The notes below the pieces were generated by a model. That model saw only the letters and a list, made by a program, of their open reading frames with translations, had not been told where the DNA came from and did not search any database. A stretch of DNA of 64,000 nt, from contig NC_089978.1 of NCBI RefSeq assembly GCF_036417845.1, positions 128,308,183-128,372,182 of the forward strand, written 5' to 3'. Numbering within the stretch: position 1 is the first letter of the stretch; each line of letters starts with the position of its first letter. Origin of the DNA: Apteryx mantelli. Taxonomy: Eukaryota; Chordata; Aves; Apterygiformes; Apterygidae. Made by a program: the position numbers and the translations under genes. Below are positions 11,466 to 26,400 of the stretch, piece by piece.

Positions 11466-14400
11466 CTGAGTTTCTAGTTAAGGAAAAGGCACAATAACTA
11501 GAAATGGCATAAAATAAAGCAAAAATAACATCCAAATGGTCTGTTCACCAATATTTCCTGCTAATGGTAAATTAACACTTAGGTTAAGAGACTTGAGAAT
11601 TAAGACAACAGAATCTTGGTAATAATATCTGATGCTTGCCCAAACACTCGAACCTTACTGTTTTAACTTCAGATCAATTTCCCTGCTTTATTTTCAGTAA
11701 ATCTTATTAAAATCACACTTCAATATTTACACCTCCATTTACACACCTAACATTTGGTACTGATAAATGCCAAGGCAAATTTGCACCTAGCAAGGCTAAT
11801 CGCTAGCTACCTTCCTGTAGCTACAGGGGAAGTGAGGCTCCTTCTCAGACTTTCAGAAGCTCAGAAAAAGAAATAGGCTGCTATTCTGAACTGTCTTTTG
11901 GAAGGGCTCCTTCCTGTTGACGAGGGAAAGTAGAGTGATTAGCTTTGCTAAGCTGAGCAGTCTGCCTTTTTGAGGGAGACCTTCCCAGTCCCCTTTGCGT
12001 AAGTCACCCTGGAAAACACATTGGGCCTGAATCTGCAGTATGCTTGATAACTGTAAACTGAAACATCTGCCCACCTGGGACTGTAGCAGACAGCCAACTC
12101 AAAAAATAAATCAGTTACATTAGTATTGGATAGAAGTAAAACCTACCATTTTGGCACATCAGTCTTATAGATCATTTCTCAACAAACACAAACTGGATGA
12201 TAATGAAGTAAAGAATTGCCTCTAAGCAAATTGAGATTTAACAAAAAAAAGTAATCAAGATTTTGAAGATAAGCTATTTCTAACTACTGAGAAGTGGAAG
12301 ACTCGAACTACTCAGTCAGAAAATTTATTTTTCAGTTCAGTTTCAGTTGCTTACTGCACAATTAGAGCAAGTCTCAACTTATACAGTGAGCATGAATCTT
12401 TCTGATTCAGGACCTATAGGTGCTCAAGAGCTTTCTAGCAGCAAAAGCAGTTAGATCACTATTTTGAATGGACATACTTGCTCCTACCATGGAAGTTACT
12501 CCAGTCAAAAAGCATTGTAGCAATTACTACAATTTAAGAACAATCACCTCACTAAAAGAAAATTCTAATTGTGAGGCATTAAATATTGATGTTCAGAACT
12601 GTTTTAGCCATTTTCAATGCTTTTCTGTTAGTTGAATGTTTTATGAATATAAGGTCTTTCAAACACTGCTCATGTGCAGATTAGAGAATAATGGGACCTC
12701 CACACCTTTCAGAACCTGAATATCAGATCTGAATCTACTATAGTAGCAGCATACTTACATTCTTGAATCATTTACCCTGTGATCATATTATACCATGGAT
12801 TCTCAAACCTTACTTGCTCAGGTACCAACAGCAGGGATGATATTCTGGCCAGAGTCTATGAACCTCCATCTGCATCCTTCTAATACATCCTCCCACAAAG
12901 GGACCTCAGCTTCAGGCTCACAGCTACCTTTTCCACCTCTACAAACAAGGGCTCAACCCTGTCCCTTCAATCTTCACTACTTTCTGCTGTGGCTCCTGCT
13001 CCCCCCTCTCACTCTCCAGGCAACTGATTAGCTGTGTCTGTTGCACAAAGGTGCTCATCCCACCACTACAGTAAGTACTACCACAAACAGCTGTTGACTA
13101 CTTCACATACCACTGCATTCCAGTTTAGGAACCCCAAGGCATGGATTAGTGCCTTACACTGCAGCAAATCTCTAAAAATACCATGCAGTAATCAAAAAGG
13201 ATACATGTGAACTCCAAGTTCTCCCCCACCTTCTGCAACAGTCTCAATTATTTTCTTCATCACTTCTGCATGCCTAAAAAAACAAATCAGAAACAGTAAA
13301 GGTATTTAAAAGAAAAGTAACTCCTTCATCTCTATAAAATCAGGTTTTATGCAAATTAAATAGTTTTGGCTAGTTAGCTTCAGCAGCAGCAAGAAGAAAC
13401 TTTACTTTTTACTAGTTTACTAGGAAAATAGTCCCCAAAATAACTGAAAGTTAATATTAAGTGATGAATGCAACAAGTTATCTGTCAGCCTCTTGCCTCC
13501 ACAAGGAAACAAAGATGCTCTATGCTACAATCCAGACAGAGTGCCATAATAAGAGGCAGTACATTTTGCTTGTCACTAGCATAATTTTTAATTGCTAAAT
13601 TCCATCGAAGAAGCCATCAGATAAGTCTCCAGAAGCTAATCCTCCTCCTCATCAGCAAGCCACCAGAAGTTTCCAGCTGATCCCTGAGGATGATGCCTAG
13701 GAACTGATGCAACTTTGTTAGCTTCCTTCGCTGCACTCTTAAATTTGCAGAATTTAAGAAATATCAAACACTTCTGCAGTTTGTATTGAGTTTCCTAGGA
13801 AAGGTAGGGTTAAATCAATCCTGTGTGAATTCAGAACTGTTGCTCTGGGACTGACTGATGACATGGAAACCTTCTCTGGCCACAGCTGTAACTTGGATTC
13901 TATGGCAGATTAATAGTTCTCTAAAGTACCTTCTGCTTTCTCATGATTAAAAACGTCCCCAGGTGCTGAAAAGCACTTTAAATTAGACTGTTATTGTAAA
14001 GCATTCTTAGGGGATAAACACTTCATTAGACAAGTGCTTTGACATTAAGTGATCAGTGACACAACAGACCTATTACAAACCACACAAACAACTGGGTACA
14101 AAGCTGATTCTGTAAATACATCATGGAATCACAGAATAACTGAGGGTGAAAGAAACTCTGGACATTGTCTAGTTCAACCGTCCCTGCTCAAAGCAGGGTA
14201 AACTAGAACAGTTTGCTCGTGACCTCACCTGATCTGGTTTTGAATATCTCCAAGGATGGAGACTTCAGATCTTTCCACGACCAGTTAAAGTCCAGATGTA
14301 ATAGTCTTGTTTTCAGGATAGCTCTTACACCCCATAAATCAGGGGATGAAGAGCACACCAAGTCAGAGGAGAGAACCACTGTATGACCAACTGAGTTAAA

Positions 14401-17400
14401 ATAAATAATAAAAACCTCCCAGGTGTGTAATTGATCTTAACTTTATCTACCCTGCAACTTTTCTGATTTAAATTCGTGATTCTGTATGCAATCCTTAATC
14501 AGTGAGGCCAAGCAGGGTTATGGACACCCACCAACACTGCAAATTATTTAACAATGTTAGTTCAAAATATTAATCCCGAAACAACTAATGTGCTTACTAA
14601 GAGCAAGGAAGACTGGTAAGCATGTAACTTACTGAACATGCTTTGATACCACGACGCAAACCTAAATAAATGACTAATAATTGGCATTTAAAAATTTACC
14701 CCCAAAGCTAATCATGCTGACAGTGACTAGGAACAGAAGGAAGGAAGCTGTTGCAAAGTTTCTAAAACACACTGTAAACAGGAACATGAAAGTCTGGAGA
14801 AATACTGAAGGTCAGCATTTGTCATTTGCTGTACTGTTTTTCCTTACAAACCAGTCAGGCCTCACAGTTGATTCCAATTCTATTGGCTCCTCATGATGCC
14901 TGTGCAGAACACACTTGTCATATCAGGTGCCAGAGGCAGCTGCTTTGACACAGAAACCTGGCCACTATCAAAATTTAAGCTTTGACCTCGTCTGTAGCGA
15001 TGGGATATTTTTTGTACTGGCCCAAAATACAGGTCATCTTATGACCATTAGAACTCTTTTACGGAACATTGGCTCAGCTTAGTAAGTCTTACTGACATGT
15101 CTCAATGAGGTTTAGTTTCGTAAGCTTTCAAAGGGCAGGTTAGATATCTGGAAATCTGTATCAGCCACCATGACAGTCATTCTTATAGTCCTCTGGTAAC
15201 ACATTAAAAGCTTCAGAAGTGCTTTATAACCTTTCAAAAGTTTGTTTCCCATTTTCAGTTTCCTTCTCTAAGAAAATTTTGAGGAATTAATATGAAGCAT
15301 ACATTCCCCCCCACCCCTAAATTAAAAGAAATAAGATAACCTCGGGAGAAATGTAATTTAAGGACTCTGCTGTCTAGAAATAGATTTCTTTACTTCTGAT
15401 TAAGATTTTACTCCTGATTAAAAAAAATAAATAAAAAATCCTATCATAGCCCCAGATAACTGGTCTTCTTTACTCAAGATGACTGCAAATATTACATGCT
15501 CACCAATGCTTGTTTCAGGACCTGTTTGTAGATCACCGTCAGCTATCAAATAAATCAGACATTTGAAACATCTACTAAAACCACTGCATTTACTTTCTGG
15601 TGTATCAACTGATTATTGAGGTGGTTCAAGTAATATAAGGAGTTACTTGTACTCTAAGTCAGTCAGACACTGCTGTTCCTATTGAAAAGGAGCCTATTTT
15701 TAGACAGATTAAATGTCCCTTCATGCTCACATTGAGAGTGTTCACTTTCTAACTGAAGACCCCTCTTCTGCTTTGAAAATGACCAAAGCTTTCCAGTCAA
15801 AATATTTGTCACTAACTTCACTTTGGAATTCAGCACAGCTGTCAAACTGACACTATCTGTGTTTCAGCTGGAAGGGAAATACATATCATCAGAAAGTAAA
15901 GGTCAAAAATAAGGGCCCTCCTGACATAAGGGAAAAAAACAGTGATTGGTGTCATCTCCCTCCGCCACCCCAGTTCAAAGAAAGAAAAAAAAGCCTTCCA
16001 CAGGGCTTTCAGTGTAGTGGACAACAACTATTAAGGCTGCATAACAAAGCAGAATTCAACACTCCTTAGGACAATGTACTTTTAAGTGAAATTTAGCTAT
16101 AAGTTTGATTCGGTGTCTGTAACTGCTCACACGAGACAAGCGCATGGAAAAAAAGAAACAGATTGGTCATCTTTACTCGAAGCTTTCAGAATCTGCAAGA
16201 ACCCTCAGTTAACCTTAAGATGTACAATTCAGTGGTCCTTGCAGTTGTCTCTACCCACTTCCCTGCAGGTACTTAGAGTACATATACAGAACAAAGAACC
16301 AAGACCTTAGAAGCCTGTCACCAACTATTCCAAAATAGATGAAAAATTCTTGGAATTAACATAAGTAACTGGTATCTAATTGTAGATGCATTTAGCGGTT
16401 AATCAGCTTTGTAGTCCATTCATAAAACTCACACAAAACCACTGAAAACTTTGCTTAAATCAGTTTGCAGCCAATTAATGCGGAAGTTGAGTAAGTTCCT
16501 CCCACCACTATCATAAGGAATAAATGATAAAAACGCTGACAAGAAATACAACTTCCACCAGGGCTGCCCGATGAATAGTTTCAACCGACTACTCAAAATA
16601 GAAGCAATCTCAAGCAGTTGACAGTGACATTCCCCCATTTCAATGCCTTCCTTTGACACAGGGTATAAAGACTTACACGTCACAAACAGCCAGGTGAGTT
16701 TAGCACCATCTAAATATCTCACATTACACAATTATTGTAACATGCAGGAAAGCAACAGCAGCAGAGCTAGCTAAATATTGCAATTATAGGCCTTCTTAGT
16801 TGTAAGCCTTATTAAATTAAGGAAATGGAATAGCTCACCTTAGGGAACAAAAGAACATATTTAATGCTTCAAGATTCAAGCAGCATGAGACAATTCATTT
16901 AGCCAAGGACTTTACAATATTGGCACCTAGCTGTTTCACAGAATACCATTTAAAACTCATTTTAGATATACTATCAGTTAGCCACTTCCTTCACATTTCA
17001 AGACAACCCTTTCAAACCTTCCAAGGTCAAGTAGTTGCATCAGCAATATCAGAAGCAGCTGCCAGTCAACTAGATGGCCTTCTTTTTGGAAAAGACTAGA
17101 CAGGTTTCTCTACACCTTCTAAGACTACCAGTGAATGTCTCACTGCAATATTAACTTTCTCTTCCATCCTAAAAAGATTAACTGGAAGTAGTATCATAAG
17201 GCAAACAGTTTCTTCAAGAGTAGATGTGGACTACATAACAGGCACTTCGCTCTCTTAAGAGGAAGGAATGAACGCATACACTAACAGCTCCCCTCCATGA
17301 AGAATCTCAGTCTGAATCCACAGGCTAGTATTAAATCTGTGTTCTTATTCTGAGCAGGAGTTTGCAAAATTTATAAAATGGATTACACCATAGTCACAGC

Positions 17401-20400
17401 CCAGCATAAAACCCACAGCTCTACCTAACCAGCCAGGGCTGTCATTCCCACTTATCTTGGAAACCTGTATCAACAGAAGCTTCTTCCCAATCAATTAATT
17501 AGCAGGGCTTCCAAGACCTCTAAATCAAGCCACAGCTTCAGACTTTCTTCTCCTTTGCTGATTAATCATCTTCCTTCCTAGCCAGTCTTTTATGCTCCCC
17601 ACCTACATTCATCTCACCTGACACTCCTTCAAAAACACCAGTTATACAAGGAGCTGCATTTACTTTTAATTCCAAAATCTTGCAGACAGCAAAAAATAAG
17701 ATCAGGGTCACTAACAGGTTGACATATTAAAACAGATGTGTTCACAAGGTACAAGAAAGACCTTACTGCATTAAACCAAGAGTCTGCCTAGACTTGCTTC
17801 TTGTCCAACAAGCTCATAGAAGGTGCTCAAGAAAGAGGCCAGAGCAAGCATCTAGCAGTGCTTCCACAAAATACTCCTGCAGTCTCCAGCAGTATGTCAC
17901 CTAGGGACTTTCTAACTCAGAAACAATAACTTTACCCTTAAAAACCTTTGACAAATTTTTCCTTTCATTAGTGTCATACTGCTTTCTAAATCCAACCTCA
18001 ACTGTTCTGTGATTTTGTGAAGGGACCTCTGGAGATCATCTAGTCCAACCCCCCTGCTCAAGCAGGGTCATCTAAGTTTTTCCTTATGTTCAGGCAGAAC
18101 TTCCTGTGTTTCAGTTCATACCTGTTGCCTCTCGCCCTGTCACTGGGCACCACTGAAAAGAGTCTGGCCCCATCTTCTTTACACCCTCCCTTCAGATATT
18201 TAGATGCATTGATAAGATTCCCCCCTCAGTATTCTCTTCTCCAGGCTGAACATCCCGAGCTCTCTCAGCCTCTCCTCATATGAGAGGTGCTCCAGTCCCC
18301 CAGTCATCTTAGTAGCCCTTCACTGGACTTGCTCCAATAGCTCCATCTCTCTCTTGTGCTAGGGAGCCCAGAACTGTACACAGCACTCCAGGTGTGGCCT
18401 CACCAGGGCTGAGTAGAGGGACAGGATCACCTCCCTGGACCTGCTGGTAACACTCTTCCTAATGCACCCCAGGATACCATTGGCCTTCTTGGCCACAAGG
18501 GCACATTGCTGCCTCATGCTTGACTTGGTGTCCACCAGCACTCCCAGGTCCTTCTCGGCAGAGCTGCTCTCCAGCAGGTCAGCCCCCAACCTGTACTGGT
18601 GCATGGGGTTATTCCTCCCCAGGTGCAGGACCCTGCACTTGCCTTTGTTGAACTTCAGGAGGTTCCTCTCCGCCCAACTCTCCAGCCTGTCCAGGTCTCT
18701 CTGAATGGCAGCCCAGCCCTCTGGTGTATCCGCCACTCCTCCCAGTTTTGTATCATCAGCAAACTTGCTGAGGGGGCACTCTGTCCCTTCATCCAGGTCA
18801 CTGGTGAAGAAGTTGAACAAGCCTGGACCCAATATTGCCTGCTGGGGGACACTGCTAGCTACAGCCTCCAACTAGACTCTGTGCCACTGATCACAACCCT
18901 CTGAGCTTTGCCATTCAGCCAGTTCTCAATCCACCTCACTGCCTGCTTATTTAGTCCATACTTTATCAACTTGCCTATAAGAATGTTACGGGAGACAGTG
19001 TCAAAAACCTTACTGATTCTATTTAAATTAATATTTAATTAGGTGTTGTGCATAGAGTTTACTCCTTTTGTTTGCTTTCAAAGTGCCACCTGCAAGTTGC
19101 ATTCAATGCCACTGGTTTTGCTATTGGAAAAAGACTGAACACCTGTTACTTACTTATTCACCTTCTGTGGCATGATGGAGGTCACTGTCAGCTGTCTTCC
19201 AAGCTGAAGGGTACCAGGTTGTTCAATTGTTTCTTATCTGAAAGCAGCTTCATACTCTTCAGTTATTTTGGTCACCCTCTCCTCTCTCTACCTTTTCCAG
19301 TTTCAGTCTTCCTTCATCTCAAAAAAGATATAATGGATGACTAGAGCTGTACTGCAGTATTCAGCATGTGGATGGCCCAAACTCGAAATCTGAACTTTTT
19401 CCATATATGCAAGACTATTCAAAGAGTGGTTTTTTTTAGATAATGGAAACCAAAGCATAAATTCACATCTCCAAGACCTTCATACTATCAAAGCATTGAG
19501 AAGTTGCACTGTTTAAGATGCTGGCTCTGTATCACTAAGGCAGGCCTACACCTAAGAGGAAAGGCACCTTCAAAGACCTAGGAAAAATATCTGTGTAGCT
19601 AGTCTAACTACAGTCTCTCTATATCTTCACTGAGAAGTGTGGAAAACGCAGCAGAAGAGATCCTCAAAAATATGACGGTTTTGCCCTCATGTTCAACAAA
19701 TATTTCAGTATAGCAACTACAGGGCCTCTATTTACCACCATAAAATTCCAAGGACTTCTGGGGGGGAGTAGAAGGTAGTTTTTACAAAACAAGAAACATT
19801 ATTTACTTCAAAATAGCTCTTCCTGCTCCCAAAGTATACATTATACTTTTCCCCTAAAAAGCAGCAAACTAAGAGAAAGTATGGGAAAACATTCTTCTAC
19901 AGAGAATTTCGGTAGTCTGCCCTCTTCTGGAGTCCATAGGAAAGCAGCAAACTGAGTTGAGCACAAACAGAGCTCTAACTGTGTAATATGCTTCCAGAAG
20001 CAGGCACTGGAATCACTTCAGGGAACTACTGCTGTCTGTATTTCATCCTCCCTCAGGAACCAACAGATCACCACAACAGTCAAATGTGGAAATACATCCA
20101 AAAAAATCTGAACCCAGTTTTTAAGAAGATCAGTAAAATGCCTTATGTCTGTATGCTGAATCAGACCAGAAACAAAGACTTACCTGCATGGATGAACTGA
20201 GCACATGGGAGGAGGAGGAAGATGAGGATGGTTTTCAATTGTCACTGTTTTCTTGACATGATCTTGACTAATATCTTCATACATGTGCTCTACTGTTAGA
20301 GGCTGCCGTTGCTAGAAGGAGAAAAGGAATGTAAGAACAAAAGCATTACTAACAAAATCTTTTGCTCCTTTGCAGCAATTCTAACACCATTAACATATGA

Positions 20401-23400
20401 AGTTCCATAAGCTACAAATGTCTAACATGCACAGTTTCTAAGGGACACTGAAAGAATGGAGAGCCTTAAAATCCATATAGCATAGGCATAACACCACCAG
20501 ATTTCAAGAAGCCGGATTTACTTTCTTCTAATTTGTGCTACGTTACCAAGTACAATTTTCAGGCTATTTAATTGTTTCTACTTCTTGCAAGTTCTGCAAG
20601 TCCCGGCTGCAACCCTGACCATATACTGGCTTTATCACTATTTCTTTCCTTTAACTTGAACTGTGTATAGGCAAGTAGCAACAGAATAGCTATGCTATTT
20701 GACATGGTGAATCTAATCTCTCAGAAGTTAAAAAACAAAACAAAACAAAACCCCCAAACCAAAACAAAACAACACCCCCCCCCCACACACACAACTATAC
20801 CTCATCATATCCAAATAACCAGAGCCTTGGAGTTTGGTAGTATTTGTCATAAGTTATATAGAGATCATAAGTTCTAGTCTGTAGAATAGCATCTTCCCCT
20901 CCAACATCAACTTTAGCTTTGTTAGCTTCTACAATCTGTCTTGTGTCAAGTGTTGCCTGGTTTTCAAGGTAAAAAGGACAACATTAGTAAGCAATACAAC
21001 ATACCTAATGGCACAGTCTTATCTCTTCTCCCATTCTAAGCAGTTTTCTAAGGCTGCGAAAACTGAAGTTAATGATCTTAAGTGAACATTAATAAGTGCA
21101 TTTTTTTTAAATTAGAAATATCAATTCCCCCACCCCCCTTTTTTAAGTTGTCTGTTTTTTTAAGAAACCCTGCAACTACACTGCCAGATCCCCCTCCCTC
21201 CTTTCTCCAATAACTTTTGAGCTCAGACAATTCCAGTTCATAAGGTGGAGGTCTCAGTTTATGCAGGTTATACTTTAGGAGAGTGCTCCAAATTAGCAGT
21301 GCCCCCTCCTGTCTCTCATGACAGTCTGGAGCATTAGTGTAATCTATTGAACCCATAAGCCAGTCAATCACCACACATGGGCCTCAAGAACAACCACTGC
21401 ACGTGATACCTCCTGTTAACTGTATGGAAGCAAAGTGGAAGGGGTCAGTGGAGAATGCAAAAATCAGCAACCAAAATCTTTGATGACCTAAGAGTTAAGA
21501 TTATTGCAGTAGATCTGCAGAAGACAAATCCACAGGAAACCAGGCTCAGTCCCACTGCACATAAAAAGCTTGTTATGTCAGCCATTTGTCAGCATTATTT
21601 TTACTTGCCCTGTGCTCATACTGGTAACATGCATTGTAACAGATGAGATAGAAAACTGTTCACTCACATCATCTGTCTCCAAGAGCCCACTTTCTTCATA
21701 TTCTGAAAAGAAGACCCATAAAATTCTGTGTTCAGCTTGTAGCTAGCTGTCATTTCTCATTCAGAAACAATTCCTTAAAAAAAAGATCTACATGTATCTA
21801 AAGATGTTTTATTTGAGCAGATTTCCCAAACCCCAAACCAGACAATAGTCTTTTCTTAATTCAAGTTTTACCCAGACTAAGTATACGATGAGCAATCCTT
21901 AAAGAAAAGCTTTTTAGTAGGCAATTTTCAGAGTTTAAGTCTGGCTATGAAGTAGGAATGAATCTGTGTTAAATCCCTAATTTTAGCTTACTTGGATCTG
22001 TTTTGCTACTCAAACTAATTTCCCAGTCATTAGAATTCATGCAGGATTATTCATGAGTTAGAGAAATCATGCATCAATAAGTCCATATGAAAGAAGGCAG
22101 AGAGCAAGTGCCTGTTGAGATTTTTAGCAGGAATTCCATGAAAAGGAACAGTAGTATTTTCTTAAAGCACATTGCTTTAGTTACAGGCCTGCAAAAGTAC
22201 ATCCCATCCAAGTTAACAGGAAATACCTTCCATGTCTGCAGCTTCCCCTTCATCTTCCTCATCATCATCTTCATAGGATGCTGAACGTTCTGGTATTTTT
22301 ATATTATCCTTTTGAAATTAAATTGAAAACACCGTTTTAAAGACAGCTGTGTTTAAGATATAAAACTTAACAGCCTCAGCAAATTTATAAAGTATTTACA
22401 AGCCCAGTCAATACATAAAGCTATCCAGAAAAACAGCTTCCTCAATATTAATGAGGACTATTCTGAACACAAATATTTTGAAACCAAGTTTGGGAATTAC
22501 AAATCCTAGCCTAAAATCCACTAAGTTATCCTTTGAGTTTGTAGATTGGAATGATTTAATTCATAAGCAAGAAAGAATAAATATGGAATGAAGCAGCCCA
22601 TAACTTCTTAAAAAGAAAAAAAAAAAGCCCACCTATCTCAAATGAAAGGCAAAATCATTAGATAAGAATTTCCACCAAAGAACATAACTTTAGCATCACA
22701 CAAGCCTGTTTAAATTGATTGGGTTTTGTATGTACATTTATAAATATAACTAAACATGCAGTTTAAGATTTGGTGTGATGTAACCCATAGTCAATTGTGC
22801 AACTGTTCCGTAATTGTTTTTAAAACACATAAGAGCGCCAAAAGGTATCATATTTTGATACTGTTGATGGAGGAAGCAGAGTCCAACAAAAATGAATATG
22901 GCATAAGTCCTCAGCCAGCTTTTTCTTTTTGGCATGGCACGCCTATGCATAACACTTGTGTTAGAAGCTGTTTTAATTGTAAACATTAAGTGGCCAGTTT
23001 CCTTACTGGAAAAAACAACAAGAAACTAAGTTGTGAAGTGCTTGGCATACAGTACATAAACAGAAAAACAAAGATTTGTCATTCTGGATTGGACCTGTGG
23101 TCCAGGAAGTGAAGTACTGTACAAAGTAGTTTTTTCTACATACAACACATCAGAGGTCAAACCCACTTCACAACACACATTGGCAGTTATGCATTACTGT
23201 ACATTCCACAAGTATTGTGCTTTGTAGAAATAGATGATCTTTAGGTATTCCTTGAATTGTTTCTTCCACCCTTATGTTTTTGACTTGTGAAAAAGTAGTA
23301 TTTTTATTATGTTGAGCGCAGACCCTCTTGAAGTACATGCATGTCAGTTAATTACATCAATACTGTCCTGAGTTGTTTACAATTACACAGTAGTGTGCGA

Positions 23401-26400
23401 CAGCACATTCTCTTTTTCCCCTCATTTTGAGAACCCAAAGCTTTGTATTGGATGGTTTAACAAAACTACTGTAATTCACAGATAGAACTCCATTTTAGCA
23501 CTCAACTTGTCTTTAAAAGCATTTTGTCTCTCTCAGTACCTATCTCCCCGTTTCTTAAATATGTTAGCTGATGTTTCCATTCCAAGTACTTCCAATTGCT
23601 CTCAGTTTCCTGAGCGCTTAAGTTTTTCAGATTTGGCTCCTGCTACTGAGTGACATTTTTGGAAACTGATAATTTAGTAAGACATATACCTTTAGACAGT
23701 TTTATTACTTCTGAAACTGAGGGCACAAGTCTGTCAAACAACATATTTAAACTCTGCTTGCAGTAGGTAAAGACTGTGAAGAAATACTTTACACTGCTGC
23801 ATGGTTTTCCACTACAATGTTTTCTTTATGCTGGATCTCCAAACGTTAGCTTGAGACATGAGGATACGGTATCACTGTAAACAGATTTTTACTTTCAGTT
23901 TGTAGAAGCCTGGCACAAAAGCATACTGGCTAAAGACATTACTAGAGGAACACTGCCTTGGTAAACACATGGTAATAAGGGGATGCACATGCTTAAACTA
24001 GCATCACGGGCTACTGCGTTCAATGAATATTTACAACATGTCTTCTAGTGGCAAAGCATATATTAATTTTTCACAAACAGTACTAAATTGCTGCAAGTAA
24101 GACTTCTATTGCCTTTAGGTCCTGTAATAAAACAAGAAAAAGTTTAGAAACAAATACCTTACTGTCTAGTGTGATCTCCTTAATTGCTTCTGTTGCACCC
24201 ACTATACCTGTTAATGGAGCAAGACGACTATTACAAGTTTGCACCAAAGCATCTTGTTTCTTTGCTACAGAATACTACAGTAAGAGGTTGCAGAGGTCTC
24301 AGAAAGCAACATATGATCTTTCCAGTTATATCTTGCAACAGTTTTAGAAATTGGAAAGGTAATTTATTTGGTACTGGTAGCATGCTTCGTGCTGGACAAG
24401 CATGAACAGGCCATACCCGTGACATTGGAGCACAAGATAGTGTAGCGCTTGCATTTCAAACAAGTTTTGTTGATAGAACACTGCAAAGTAATCTGAATTT
24501 TTATCTTAAAGAATTTATGTAAATAATAAGTTTAGGATAGTATTTCAGTGTACTGGCACTTAAGTCACAGTAATGGAAGTCAATTTCATAAGGGAGGCAC
24601 ACATTTGTGAATATTTTTGAGCATGTTGAAAACAGAGTTCATGACAAAGCGTTATTTGGCAAAACACTCACAGAATGGTTGAGGTTGGAAGGGACCTCTG
24701 GAGATCATCTAATCCAACCTCCCTGCTCAAGCATGGTTACCTAGAGCACATTGCCCAGGATTGTGTCCAGACAGCTTTTGAATATCTCCAAGGATGGAGA
24801 CTCTACGATCTCTCTGGGCAATTTGTTCCAGCATTCTGTTACCCTTAGAGTAAACAAATTTTTCCTTATGTTCAGACAGAACTTCCTGTGTTTCAGTTGG
24901 TGCCCACCACCTCTTGTATAATAATAAGTAATTTGTGAATATTGTCAAAACCTCTAAAGAGCAACCTATTTCAGACCTATACAGGCATACAGCTAAACAC
25001 CTGAGCAGTCGTACACAAACCAGTTGGGTAGCTGACAATGTAATCTAATTCTTCCAGATTAGATACTGATACACAGCCATCTATACGTGAGAAAGATTTC
25101 ACATTTGAAGTTTAAAACCAGAAAATCTTTTAGATTAACAAAAGCAAAGTCTGAGACAAGAATCTGAATACCTGTATTGTGAAAAGTGTCCACCCATCCC
25201 CCATCACCATCATCTTCTTCTATAATTGCTTCCTGTTCATCTGAATACTCCATCTGTTTACATCTTTTGTAGCATGGCACTGCAAAAAATTGCAAAACAA
25301 AAATGACTGCAGCCATTCCCAAACAAAACAGATGGAAGCAAAAATTTATCCTACAAAGCCTTCTGAAATATGGTGGTCTTTCATATATCCTTATTTAAGT
25401 AATCGTAGAGCTATCTTTTGGTTACAAAAGCACGAAATTATATCACAGTATATCACTTGCTGTGGCCTTAAAGTTCATTCTTCTGTTACCCATTAGACCA
25501 CTTCCACCCAGACCCATAAGGATGAGAAAGCAGTTAAGTTATCACATCTCCTTAGACTGCCAACTCATTTGCTAATGACTGGAGACAACCTGTTAGTTTT
25601 CTTCACATCACTAAACAACTTTCAGTCTGAGTACAACTTGCCTAGATTAGCATCAGGAGTTTACTAATCTGATTTGTCTTCAGAATTCTGCTAGAAGTTT
25701 ATATCAGCTATTTATGCAATACATTAGATGTGTTTAATTATAACTTATCATCTAGAAGTTTGGAAGGGGTTAAAATTAATGCATTATTTAGAGTAATTTC
25801 AGTCATACATATTACAGAGCCATTCAGGTATAGATTTAAACACAGTTTTCAGAAAACAGTCATAGAAAGAGTGAAGATCTGATTACAGCAAAACAGACAT
25901 TTTCCATGAGCTTAAACAAGTCAAAAATGCTCCTTTTCTACGGTCTGGGGAAAACAATCACTGCACAAAGTACAGAATTTGTAAACTGCTTGTCAGTCTT
26001 TCAGAAAGGAAAAAGGGGGTGAAAGTCAATGTGGAAAGTCATCCCCCAGTTTATCAGACTTCCAAAATAGAGTCTGTAGACAGCTCTTGACCTCCCCCTG
26101 GCCCACAGCTTTTACTCAGGTGGTAGGCCTATGTGCCACTAACAACAGAGATGGCACAGACAGGAAACACAAATATTGGATAGTTGTCTTTTGAAATGTG
26201 ACCTAGAAGGATCAGAGCAGCATGGGACCCTGGAAGGGGGAGAAAAGAGAAATTGCAAATAGATCAATTGGCCATCCAGCCATCAAGACTACCTTAAAGT
26301 CTGTCCAACAGTACTATTAGCATCTGCACACGACAGTGCACTGCAAGACTCCAAAAGCCAGCAAGTGAAATCAAAGTATGAAACACAATCCAGTGCAGTT

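Larger units (their letters stand above)
13274..20183 (-). other. ATG3 intron 10, longest intron
   Basis: A 6.9-kb intron between the catalytic-cysteine exon and exon 11, GT-AG. Holds CR1 fragments at 14.1 and 18.0-19.0 kb. The other open frames in it look like chance. Confidence 0.85.

Noticed and set aside
18462-18904. Plus-strand open frames of 80 and 101 codons
   Set aside because: Antisense shadows of the CR1 reverse transcriptase frame.
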